Made by a program: the position numbers and the translations under genes. Of a DNA stretch of 64,000 nt, positions 45,343 to 55,265 are shown piece by piece; the first letter of the stretch is position 1, and the number at the start of each line of letters is the position of its first letter. Source of the DNA: Monosporascus cannonballus (taxonomy: Eukaryota; Ascomycota; Sordariomycetes; Xylariales); assembly GCA_004154925.1 (NCBI GenBank), contig QJNS01000043.1:248001-312000 (forward strand), in the 5' to 3' direction. The notes under the pieces were generated by a model. That model was not told the DNA's origin. It ran no database searches and saw only the letters and a program-made list of their open reading frames with translations.

Positions 45343-46086
45343 TATTTAGTACCGAACACGATGGGGAGAGAGGAATCAGCGAGGATATCCGGTGGATGTG
45401 AGATAGCTCGTAGACTGGGCACCATCTGACGAATACTTGATTTTGTTGTTGTATGTCATTCTTGCTTAGATGCCCGTGAAGCTACCATACCAGGGTGGCC
45501 AGTATCCCTTTTTGGCATGTCAATCCCGCCATACGTGTTTTGTCACGGCCCCAATGTCGTCCCTGAGAAGAATCGTCCAATCGACAATAGCGTAGTTCAT
45601 CTAGGGTCTTGATCGCGAGGCCGGGGATCGGGCGTACCGGCGACTGTTGCTGCATACCGTAGGTTGCGGTAGGGTTTATGGTAATGATTCTCCTCACCAG
45701 CTCATCATTCCTGACGGAGGCAGCGAAGTATCTAAATGCCTCAGGAAGTCTACAAATAAATGGACCCTGTTTATTTGTATGGGTGGTCACGCTATCATCA
45801 AATACTCGGCCAGGCCTTAAGCACCTGACTCAACATGAGAGTAAGGCAACTCGTAAAGTCGTGAAGATATAAATTTCAAGCATATGGGAAATCTTCGTCT
45901 AAATCAAGGTCTTTGGTGTCGTAGGATTACGCCTGTACATAGGAAATTCTGATGTGTCCCAATCGTAATTTCGTGGCATCGAAGGATTGCCGTCGTAATA
46001 CAACGGAGTGTGCTCTGTCTGCAACCGTCCCTATCCCCGGTCCCCTTCCTGTTTGTCAACTTCTACACACGATATTTATATCATAA
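45343..46086. other. Convergent spacer hxB/mitochondrial protein gene
   Basis: 744 bases between convergent stop codons with no recognisable feature. Confidence 0.6.
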
Positions 46087-47505
46087 TCAACGGAACCCGT
46101 CGTAGACACGATCGCACTCTTCCAGGAAGCGATAGATACCTTCCAGACCATCGAAGTCTTCCGAAGCGTGATGTCCGGAACTTACCGGTATCGACATGCT
46201 CTCGTAGCCTTCCAGCTCTGAAGAGGAGGGCGACAGCCAAGGATTCTGGGTCATGTCTTCGAACGCCTCGAAGAGCTCCTCTTCCGCCGGGAAACTATCC
46301 TCGGATCTTAGCGACCCACCGGGGGAAGAGAGAGACGGTGTATTGGGGAGTTTGGCGTCTGGTGCGAAGGGGAATTTCAACGCCAGGTGAACGCCAGTCT
46401 CTTCTGCGAAGCCTGGGTCTTCCCCAACAATGCCCCTGGTTAAACCGAGGTCATCGCAGAGAGACTCTACGGTTTCGGCATCAACTCCCGGGAATCGTAT
46501 CCGAAGGACGTGTCCTTTCTCTAGTTGTATGGGGAGATCGCCTAATGAAGAGAGCTTCTGAACATCTGCCAATGTCGCGGTAAGATCCTTGACGGCACGG
46601 GCAAAGTCACTCGAGAGGACATCGAAGAAACCATCGGTGTTAAGAGTAGTGTTATCAAATGCGGGAATCTTGGAACCAGTGGAAGGGAAGGGGAAGGCAG
46701 CTGCGAGAGGGCGCAGAGCGGTGACGGTGGGGTTGAGACGGAAGTCGACATAGGAGCCCGGGTTCGTGCGGGGGAAAGACGCCAGCTTGCGAGTGACTTC
46801 ATCTTGCTTAGCAGACACAGCTCGGTACTGCTTCTCTCCTCTCGACGTAAACCCGTCGAACTGGGCCTTTTGGCCGGAAATCCAGAAAGCCCTGACGGCC
46901 TGCGAGACATTCTGGATAACCTGGGCCGGGGCAGCGGGCGTATGGGAGAAGTATCTGGCACCGCCGACTCCGACACCGTATCCGCCGGCTGTGCGGGGAA
47001 GAGCGCCGCCGGTAAGGTTGGGCCGCAGGGTACTAGCAAAGGGCGCGCGGCCGGTAAACTGAGCGACTGCGCGGCCGGTCTGGGTATTCAGGAACTTGGA
47101 TCGGTCGAGTCTCGGAGCACCTTCGGATCGGCCGGTGCTCATGAAACGACGAACGGCAGCATTGATATTCTGGTATGTGGAGGTTGAGTGCCATCGTCGG
47201 CTCTTCTGCTGGCGTAATAAAGCGGCGGGATGGATAGGCTGGCGCGGTTGACTTCGCGCAATGACAGGCTCAAGAGCGGTGTTGACAGGGCGAGTCGCAT
47301 TAGCGAGCTTCACCCGTATCACCTTGCTTGCCTTGTAGGCGGCGCTACGGACCAGCCTCAGGGCAGCTGGCCCCCATATGCCACCTAAGGCAGACATCGT
47401 GATAACGTCGCGCTCTCTTCCACAGAGATATGAAGAAGCGCGAACGCCAAGACGATTTGTAGTAGTGTAGATAGAAGGGAAGGAGGAGGACTTGGTGCGT
47501 AGCAT
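46087..47505 (-). CDS. Conserved-looking fungal protein of unknown function, probably mitochondrial
   Basis: One exon encodes 472 residues from the ATG at 47505, or 436 from the ATG at 47397 (MSALGGIWGPAALRLVRS). The N-terminal 190 residues are strongly basic with repeated mitochondrial-type elements (SRRWHSTSTYQ, AAVRRFMSTGR, GGARYFSHTPAAP). The rest is a globular segment (RFPGVDAETVESLCDDLGLT) with an acidic C terminus (PAEEELFEAFEDMTQNPWLS). I do not recognise a catalytic motif. From memory, related fungal proteins are sometimes labelled casein kinase II beta 2 subunit. The cysteine zinc-binding motif of CK2 beta is absent here, so I do not use that name. Mitochondrial location is inference from composition. 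Confidence 0.75.
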   Translation of the reverse strand: MLRTKSSSFPSIYTTTNRLGVRASSYLCGRERDVITMSALGGIWGPAALRLVRSAAYKASKVIRVKLANATRPVNTALEPVIARSQPRQPIHPAALLRQQKSRRWHSTSTYQNINAAVRRFMSTGRSEGAPRLDRSKFLNTQTGRAVAQFTGRAPFASTLRPNLTGGALPRTAGGYGVGVGGARYFSHTPAAPAQVIQNVSQAVRAFWISGQKAQFDGFTSRGEKQYRAVSAKQDEVTRKLASFPRTNPGSYVDFRLNPTVTALRPLAAAFPFPSTGSKIPAFDNTTLNTDGFFDVLSSDFARAVKDLTATLADVQKLSSLGDLPIQLEKGHVLRIRFPGVDAETVESLCDDLGLTRGIVGEDPGFAEETGVHLALKFPFAPDAKLPNTPSLSSPGGSLRSEDSFPAEEELFEAFEDMTQNPWLSPSSSELEGYESMSIPVSSGHHASEDFDGLEGIYRFLEECDRVYDGFR

Positions 47506-49199
47506 ATACAGTCATTAATATACGCCCGATAAGACCGACCACCGGGCCAATAGGCTCATAGGTACCGAGTGTATCCTAATCCTAACCAATCAAGGCTAAC
47601 GAGCACAATTGCTGTGGGGGTACTGTGGCGCAGTGCATTTGCCACCTTCTTTTACGAATAAGCCACAATATAAAGTAAACCCCCCATTCTCCACTCTTAT
47701 CAAATCTCTTTCAGTGCGGGTCCGAGCAAAAATCCAATTACTTCGCAATTCTTTTTTTTCTTGTGTCCCGGCTTCAACATGTCTTTCACCATACCTTCTT
47801 CTCTTGACATCAACGTTCACGACGCGAATTAACCCTTTTAGCTCGGGCGCTCTTACCAAAAGCTGTATTATTGTATTGCATAGTAAGTCCTCTGTTCCTG
47901 TGCGCTCCACGAAGGTGTCATTGTGCTGTGACGAAGAAATTTCGAACAATCCAATTCTTACCATACCATGGGGATCATAGTCTCTAGAATTACCCTGAGC
48001 AAATTCCTTCATAGCAGTTTTGTCTATGACCAATAGGAATACCCAGACGCTGACCTGGTTACTCTGCAGATTGTCTAGTTAGCCTAGCCATCCATTCATA
48101 TTGTCATGGCTTTATCTTGGTACTACTAAAAGGTATGTAGCAGCTGACCTGCTCCCTTCTGCTCAAATAGGACCCAATATGAGGGGTGATGAAAAAACCC
48201 GACAAACCTAGGAATTCCTCATTCCGAATACATCATGTAGATCTGTTTAGTTTCAGCCTTGTCTGACCTCAATACCCGTTTCTTTGTTCAACTAGGTACA
48301 TCCTTCTGAACAAGCGGCTAATTTGCATATAACACAGGTACATATATCTACCTCCATGCACTTGACACATTCATATGAGGATATATTGAACGAACGGGCG
48401 GACATACGCGAATCCTCGTGCCGTCTCTCGAACAAACAAGGCCGTACAACCCTTGTGGGAGAATGGCACGGGTCATTCCTGCTGAGATCTTCGTCAGCTG
48501 ATTATGGCTTGCCAGCGCTCATTTCGATCGAAATACGCTGCTGAATTTGGCTGACATTCTAGTGCCAGGTAAACATCTATTGCTCTATTACTGTCCTTAA
48601 TCTACATGATGATCATTATTCACACTGTTTGATCCAATCCTCTGGACTGGAAATGAACATGTTAACAAAATCTGATTTAATGAGGTATGTGGTCGAGTGT
48701 ACGACAGACTCTTTGAATCGACGCTGACTCCTTCCAGCCTGAAAGCTTATACACGAACCAATTGCTCATGAAGTTCTCTTTCCGGCGGGTGCTGACTCGT
48801 CACTGTGATAGGTTCGGCTCGTAAATGGTAACTCGCATCCCCATACCGCAAGGTTAGTTGCTCTCATGTCTTTATCCAATCCTCTCGGATGAGACAATTT
48901 CCTGCATTATCTACATCTCGGAGTTCTTGATGACGAGACTCTTTCTTTCACCTTGGAGAACTGAAGAGGACACCTCATCCCCTTGATGTTTGTTCACCTT
49001 TAGTCTGGAATGACTGACATAGTCCTGCTCTAGGTCCACTACCTCTTAAGGCTAGTTTAACCGTAGTCTACACGCGAGTATACAGATATAGCTCACTAGC
49101 CTGGGTTTCTCTTCGTCTGCATTAGTGTTATTAGCTATGGAGCTGTTAGATGAATCAATACACGTCAATTCAAGCAAGCATTTGCCACTGATTTCCTGT
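47506..49199. other. Spacer, start of the second gene-poor area
   Basis: 1694 bases. A 145-codon minus-strand frame at 47596-48033 overlaps a 123-codon plus-strand frame and shows no recognisable motif, so I do not call a gene. The stretch from 48040 to 49120 is AT-rich without a recognisable feature. Confidence 0.5.
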
Positions 49200-49957
49200 G
49201 TCGGGGAATGGGTTCGCACACCCGCATCGGGTTACTCGCCATCACGCCACTGTTCAAGAAGATTGTGCTTATGGCCACGGGCTAAAGCCGGGCCCCGGCA
49301 TTCTCCAGTATATCGCCGCAAACGAGACAGCGTCCCTGGCCAGCAGGCAGCTGGGGATGAGACATTTCTGCGGTCCAGGAGACGCCAGCCCTGGACAGAA
49401 GATTGGATGGCAGGTTTGGTGCGTGGTCCCGGCCGTGAGCGCTCTCTACATGGTTGCACCACTGCATCGGCCCGTTTACCGTATGCTGCCCCATATCTAA
49501 GCGGTGGTATTCTGGGCAAGGGAACGGCGTATCGAAGGCGCCCTTTTTGAAATGCGTGTTTGTGTTGTGTCTTGCTAAGTTCCTGCGGCTTTTGAGGGAT
49601 CCGCGGCCGAATAGACAATGGTGCTTCTGGTTCTTGTCAGGTGGTGACGGTTCCTCGACCGCAGTAGGAATGCCCTTCCCGATAGGCTCCAGCAGGGCCG
49701 AGACTTTTCCCAGGTGGCGGGTGAGGTATGCCAGATACACGTCCACAAGCTGGACTGGTTCGTCCTCGTAGTCGTCCCTGGCTGCCTTGCATGAACCGGC
49801 CAATGCTTTCGGCCACTAGGGTACCTTGGGGATCGAAAGTCTTAAAGGAGTTGACCTCTTTGTTGCCCGGGGCGGGGTTTTGCTGCCCTGACGCCCTCAG
49901 CCTGTTGGCCTGGGCAAAGAATTCGCTCCTGATCTTCGTCATCATTTGACTTCCCAA
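49200..49957 (-). pseudogene. Decayed zinc-finger gene (C2H2-like, FluG/DUF3435-tail type)
   Basis: The minus strand reads through three frames. From 49957: QQNPAPGNKEVNSFKTFDPQ, then VAESIGRFMQGSQ. After a shift near 49780: YEDEPVQLVDVYLAYLTRHL and KHHCLFGRGSLKSRRNLARH, then HFKKGAFDTPFPCPEYHRL, MQWCNHVESAHG and CLVCGDILENAG. A further shift near 49280 would continue in HKHNLLEQ. The order C..., H...H, FPCP, HVE..HG resembles zinc fingers at the ends of fungal FluG/DUF3435-type proteins, a group that includes recombinases of mobile elements. One expected cysteine (CLFC) is now glycine. The assignment is tentative; the decay is clear. Confidence 0.55.
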
Positions 49958-50069
49958 AGAGCGCCTAAGGTAACAGATACGCGCCGGACACCAAAGCCAA
50001 CCAGGCCGGGCTCTCGCCTCAGTATTAGAAGAGCAAGGGGTGAGAGACGCAATAGCCTCGGTTCAGTTA

Positions 50070-50480
50070 CGCCGAAGACAACGGCAACGGCCACAGACAT
50101 TAGCATCAAGGAGGGCACAAGGGTATTCTCCCACGCCAGAACAACGACAGCGACAACAGACATTAATATCAGAGAAGGCGGGGGAGAACCCGCCCAGGTC
50201 AGTACAGCAGCAGTCAGAGCAACGGCAGCGGCCGATGCAACAGCAGCGACGCTGTGATAGAAGCGCCTCGCCTAGGCCAGAATGACAATATAATGATAGA
50301 AGAACCTAATCTAAGCCGGAACGACAACGAAAGCGTGGTAAAAGCGCCTCACCCGGGCTGGAACAAGAGCGACAGCGTGTTAAATGGGAAAGCGAAAGGG
50401 AAAGAGAAAAGGCCTTACCCAAGCCAGGACAGCCACAGCGACAGAGAGTAGCTTTGAGAAGCCCAGGAGCTCAGGGACAG
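50070..50480 (+). repeat. Degenerate tandem repeat array
   Basis: Imperfect units begin with AACRACAGCGACA-like sequence and end in GCCAG or GCCGG. Early units are about 62 bases, and from about 50215 they are about 39-42 bases. In one plus-strand frame (50254-50451) the units read RLGQNDNIMIEEP, then NLSRNDNESVVKAP and HPGWNKSDSVL, a 14-residue repeat. Earlier units read Gln/Arg-rich in another frame. It may be a minisatellite or the repeat region of a decayed gene. Confidence 0.5.
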
Positions 50481-52108
50481 CCATCTACACAGTAACCACA
50501 ACCAGCTCAGCCAGCGCAAATGAGTTTTACCCCCTACCAGTGCACAATATGCAGAGAATCAACTGGCAAGAAGTTCAGCGCTGACTGCATTCGTACCTAG
50601 CTCGTCTTCCATATCCCCAGACTCTTAGACAACGATCCATCTCCGAGAGAACGGGGCCTAATCTTCGCGAGAGGTCCGCCGGCAGGCTGTCGGAGACAGC
50701 ATAAAGGAATTCTGCAAATGAATCTACCCCGAAGATTACATATTTATACCCGCGAGGACCGTGGGCTTATTTTAGAGGACCATTATAGCATGCACGTAGA
50801 TGACATATGTCTCACAAGAACGATAAGGGATTTCCAGTAAATATCATCAAATAAATAAAAGGCCTGCTTCGATAGATAATGTAACTAATACTAAATATTA
50901 AGACAACGAGCAATATAAGAATATAAAGACGTGATACTAAGAGAACGAATTCACACCTAACTTATACTGTGGTAAGCATCTGTTTCTTTACCAAATAACA
51001 GGGTTTAACACCCATATGAGGGTACCTAATGCGAACCTGAGCCATGCTGCTTTAAGCCTGAACCAGAGCCGAAGCCGTAGCCTGAGCCCAACCAAATTTA
51101 TGTCACCAGCCAAGTCACCTCAGCGAGCTCAGCCCTATGCTGGCTCGTTTTCTGATGTAGTGTTGTATCACTCTAAAAATTAACCAATCAAATGCCATAT
51201 GCCCGTAGCGAGCCAGCGAGGCCTAAGTGGTAGTTGTGCGAAAAATGGGTCCGTTCTAGACTTCGTTATCAAATTTATTAACTTTCTATTTCTTTTTATT
51301 AAACAAATAAAAACAATTAATTACGCAGCCAAATAATGCCTGATAAACGTCACATATGTTGGGATCAAAGTGAGAGGAACAATACGAGTATATTAAGGAT
51401 TAATTTAAAACTTACTCCTTTTCTTTTGAAAGAGAATAAACAACTAACTATAACTTGCCAATCGTTCATATTTGCGGGGTAGAACCCGCATCTCGGGACT
51501 TTCCTCCGGGTGGAGTCCTTCTATAGGACGCTACTGTCGCTCCTTGTCTGGGGTAAAGATATACGGACATCGTACGCTTGATAGGTCAGCAGGTAACTCG
51601 GGGCAGCCGGCTCTTTCTGTGCTGATCTGGCGTGGCTTTGTAATTACGTAACCGCGTGTATCTACGCGAGAGCATCGATCGATAGGTTCAGTGGGCGATC
51701 CCTGAGATGGGCTTCACGCACCGAGCTAAGGGGGCGATCGGCAGCTCCCCTCGACACAACCTCATTGGTGACGGTCATCTCTCCATCGTACGGCATTTCT
51801 ACAGGCGGATTACGAAGCATGCAGATGGGGAGGAAGTGTCGTTATTGGGGCCTGACATGCACTTACGTATGAGCCCAAAGATATTAGTCCAATATGCGTG
51901 TTGGCATATAAGAGAAGAGGAACGTCCTCTTCCCCGCACCTAAGCTGCTGTGCATCACCATCTGTCCTTCTTCAAAGCGTGACAGTTCAGCTAGCGAGCA
52001 ACTTGCTAGACTACCATTATCAGCTACGACGCAAACGACGCCTACCTACGAAAGTAGAGAGTATCACAACACAACTACAACTAATAACGACAGCAGCAAA
52101 AGAACAAA
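50481..52108. other. AT-rich spacer with one short CxxC frame
   Basis: A 26-codon plus-strand frame at 50520-50600 (MSFTPYQCTICRESTGKKFS) contains a CxxC and a later cysteine and may be a fragment of a zinc-binding protein. Two AT-rich tracts lie at about 50820-50960 and 51240-51440. The segment from about 51880 to 52108 is the probable leader of the small gene that follows. Confidence 0.45.
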
Positions 52109-52563
52109 ATGGATAACGACAAGTCCGCCAACAACGCCAACCCCAACAGTCCCCTCGGAAGAAGGGTATGTTACTCTCGCTACCCAAGTACCTGCACACC
52201 TCCTTGCTGCCTGTTTGCCTCTACAGCACAGTGACGACAGCCGCTTCACAATATCACTTCCCACGAACAGACCTTAACCAACGTTTGCTGACCCACAACA
52301 GAGGTCCTCCGGCCCGACATTCCACGGCCTGATGAACCTGAAGCGAGGCGACAGCGACCCGAACGCGCTGGCACGCCGCCAGAGCCTGCAGGACCAGAAG
52401 CCGCAGGCCGGGTATTTCGGACAGCTGTGGCACAGGTGAGTAGCATCAATCAATCAATCGCCGGTGCCGCCAGTGCCGCCAGGTCCCGACGACGCAAGTT
52501 ACTGATGTGGTTTCCACCGCACCCCCTAGCTTCACTCGCGGCTCCCATAGTCCCACAAAGTGA
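52109..52563 (+). CDS. Small basic protein, 74 residues, three exons, unknown function
   Basis: Exons 52109-52165, 52302-52435 and 52530-52563 join to a 74-residue protein. Donors are GTATGT and GTGAGT, acceptors ACAG and CTAG, and branch-like CTGAC and CTGAT precede the acceptors. It begins MDNDKSANNANPNSPLGRRR and contains SSGPTFHGLMNLKR, DPNALARRQSLQDQKPQAGY and FGQLWHSFTRGSHSPTK. It is rich in Asn, Ser, Arg and Gly and carries possible phosphosites (RRRSS, RRQS). It has no signal peptide or membrane segment. Codon use is GC-biased, as in neighbouring housekeeping genes and unlike the surrounding decayed DNA, which argues for a functional gene. I do not recognise a named family. Confidence 0.68.
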
Positions 52564-53891
52564 TAAAGACGGAAGAAGAAAGTGGCTTCCTGTGATGGAG
52601 ACGGCAGAGTGATACCGTGGTTTGAGTAAGCTAGATTGTCTGCGGTAGGGGGCCCAGAGGGGTTCTCCTCCGCCAGTGAGCGCATTTTGGGAGAAAGGGG
52701 GGCGGCCGGGAATAGGAAATGGCCTATTAGCGCACCTTTGTATAAGCTGTATATGATTAATATTTCTCATAAAGAAAACTAAAAGTTCGCTCAACAGCTC
52801 TTAGTACAATGCCGTCGTGACATTATCTTTCCGTAGTGTTGGCTGTTGGCTGGATGATGTGATTAGGTAAGGACTGCGCTCTCCTCCTCGTACAGATATG
52901 CACGATGCTGAGGTTCGATTAGACTCCTACTATGGCCATGAGGCCAACTGGCACGGTAAGCGGCATTTGGAACCTTGTATCAGAGACGTTCCCCGGCTTG
53001 AATTTGAGCTATCCAGCTTAGACTACTCGAGAGAATCCATGGCATCCCATTTGGATAGAAACCCCCCACCTGTCGCCTCCCATTATTAGACCTTGTCTGC
53101 CAGTACGCCCGCGTGAGACCCAAGACCGGCGTACCCGGATCTGAATGTTTCCTAATCGAGCCGGGGGCTTTCGAGACTACACGAAAAACAAGTCGTGATA
53201 TGTCTACAGAGAGACGCGACCACTACAACATTTAGAGTCAGTAATTGCCGTTTCCAGTTGGTTGGGCGAGTAATTGAGAGAAATGGACTCTTAAACGTCT
53301 CCAGGGGGAAGTTTTTGCAATTGAGCGAAGAATACGGGGGAAAGAAATAAGAAAGTCCAGCGATCACTTACGCCCAGCCCCAGGTACCATGTAGAAACAA
53401 ATGGACCTTTTTTCACATCACCAAGCTCTTTCCCACGCCTCCGGGTCAGTCTCCACCCTCGCTAGGAAGGCGAAGTCGGCAGACGATTTGCCGGCGTGGG
53501 ACGGGTTCTCCTCGGCCGAGTCCGAGACGCTGGCTCCGGAGCAAAGTGGCTTCTGCCGCGTGACTAGGGAGCATGGTGGTTATTGCCATTAAGTCCATGG
53601 CTCCCCTGCCGGCATATTGCCCTTACTATCGCGCTTATCTCCTTCAGAAAGAACCCAAGCATGGTGGCACTGACGACCATCCACCAGGGCGGGCTAAGAC
53701 AGATAAACCACATGTCTTCAAGCGCAGCGCCCCGATGGGTCGTCCCAAGATGCCGAAACTAATTGCCGCAACATCCTGGTCGTTTTCGACTCGATTACCA
53801 AAACAGGAACCTTTTTAGACTGTTGAAAAACAACAACGCTGCAAGGTAGCCAAACAGCAAACCACCGAACGGTCCTCATGGAGAGTTCGGA

Positions 53892-53944
53892 GACGAAGCC
53901 ACCACATCCTGTGGTGGTCGTCATATACCGCCCACCCCGGGCGG
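53892..53944. repeat. Two adjacent hairpins
   Basis: First hairpin: CCACCACA (53899-53906), loop TCC, TGTGGTGG (53910-53917), extended by GACGA (53892-53896) and TCGTC (53918-53922) with a two-base bulge. Second hairpin: CCGCCC (53928-53933), loop ACCCC, GGGCGG (53939-53944). Confidence 0.6.
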
Positions 53945-54226
53945 ATATCAGAGCACTTGACGTTCCCTCATGGCGTCGTCAACCCATGCAAGGAAGTGGT
54001 GAAGCCCTCTAGCTCAGTCGGGTGGAGCCGCCGGAGCCTTCCATAACTACCTCAACTGCAATCAGTCGCAAGTACTCGGGCCATGGTGCTCCCCAAGTCT
54101 GTTAAGGGCCAATCGCAAAGAGTCGCGATTCCGTCACCGCTTTTTCAAAGCGGCTGTGGCGTAACCCTATCTTCTTGGATTCTCGTGCATCCAAGTCCTC
54201 TGAATCAGTGTCCACTCAGAGGTATA

Positions 54227-54856
54227 GAGGCCGTTTATCGTCTTGCCCAGGACGACATCCGAGTAGAGGTGTTCGTGACCTTCAGTTCCGTCAACAGATT
54301 GTATTTTGGAATAGCGAGGCATCACCCACGTTTAGTTGGCGGTAGTCATACCCAGCCCTTGGCTAACACCCGCCTCAGGTAATCCTTTGCGCCTGTAGGA
54401 AATGAACTCACGGTACTGTAACCATTCCTAAGCAAAATTGCCGACAGCATATTATCATTATAATCGAACACCGGTACACGGGTTCGAATAAATTAACAAC
54501 GGTGAACGTCCTCGAGATCGTATACCTAGCTATGGGTGAGTAGGGTCATCCTAAGCGAAGAGTTCTAGGGATAAGCATACCGTATATGGCGAAACGCCAT
54601 CTATACATGGGCAGAAAGAGCCCAAGTCTAATGCGGAAAACTTTGACTCGTGCAGATCGTACAAGTCATCATCATACCGCAACTCCATATGGCAGTTTTC
54701 ACGTCTTGCCCAGGACGATATGCCAGGATCAAACAGAACTCCATGGCTCACATAAGGCCTTTTGTCATCATGTCATGCCCAGGACCATAATGTCGGGAGT
54801 CATCCGTGGTACTCCGCGACGCCGAGGCCTTTTACCGTCCTGCCCAGGACGACATT
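54227..54856 (+). pseudogene. Remnants of a gene with repeated EAVYRLAQDDI units
   Basis: Four copies of one coding unit occur. Copy 1 at 54227-54259 reads EAVYRLAQDDI. Copy 4 at 54824-54856 reads EAFYRPAQDDI in the same frame. Copy 2 at 54692-54722 reads AVF then RLAQDDM with one extra base. Copy 3 at 54757-54791 reads AFC, an insertion, then AQDHN. Copies 2 to 4 are spaced 65-67 bases, equal to about 22 codons. At DNA level the core CGTCCTGCCCAGGACG is also a hairpin with a two-base loop. No continuous frame joins the copies, so I call a relic; the family is unknown. Confidence 0.45.
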
Positions 54857-55088
54857 AATCGTATTGCCGCAGTACGGTGCGGACTCATGCAGCAACTTGG
54901 TTGAACAGCATAATCTCGGTAGGGATTCTGGATATGAGAGGCCTGGAGGCCCCTTGGTGCTTGAGCTAAGCCATGCCTATTTGCAAAGACATCTGGAGTA
55001 GCAAGCCAAGTCAGTGATGAACCATGCGTTTCATTTGTCTAGAAGGTTATAGTACAAGAGACCGAGGTGAACTAATTCGGGAACTTAC

Positions 55089-55265
55089 TGGTGTCCCACT
55101 CCTGGATTGTCTCTTTGTTGTCGCACCACTGGTCGGGTGCTTTGCAATGTCCATTACTGCATCAACCGATACGCGCCCCGGGAATCCGGTGCGACCGATC
55201 AACGCGGCGCCAATCTCTCTGAAGTGAACAACATTAAAGCAGGCAATACGGCCGCTTATAGTGGT
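55089..55265 (-). other. Possible orphan exon
   Basis: A minus-strand frame between a TAA (55266-55268) and a GTAAGT donor reads FREIGAALIGRTGFPGRVSV, then DAVMDIAKHPTSGATTKR. A CACTGAC branch-like site and a CTACTCCAG acceptor follow about 100 bases on. The next exon would stop after eight codons. No upstream start is visible. It may be a gene fragment. Confidence 0.22.

Noticed and set aside
47596..48033. 145-codon minus-strand open frame downstream of hxB
   Set aside because: A 123-codon plus-strand frame overlaps it, codon use is not biased as in neighbouring genes, and no motif is recognised.
50254..50451. 65-codon plus-strand frame in the tandem array as a functional gene
   Set aside because: The repeat units change frame along the array and there is no flanking coding sequence; treated as a repeat.
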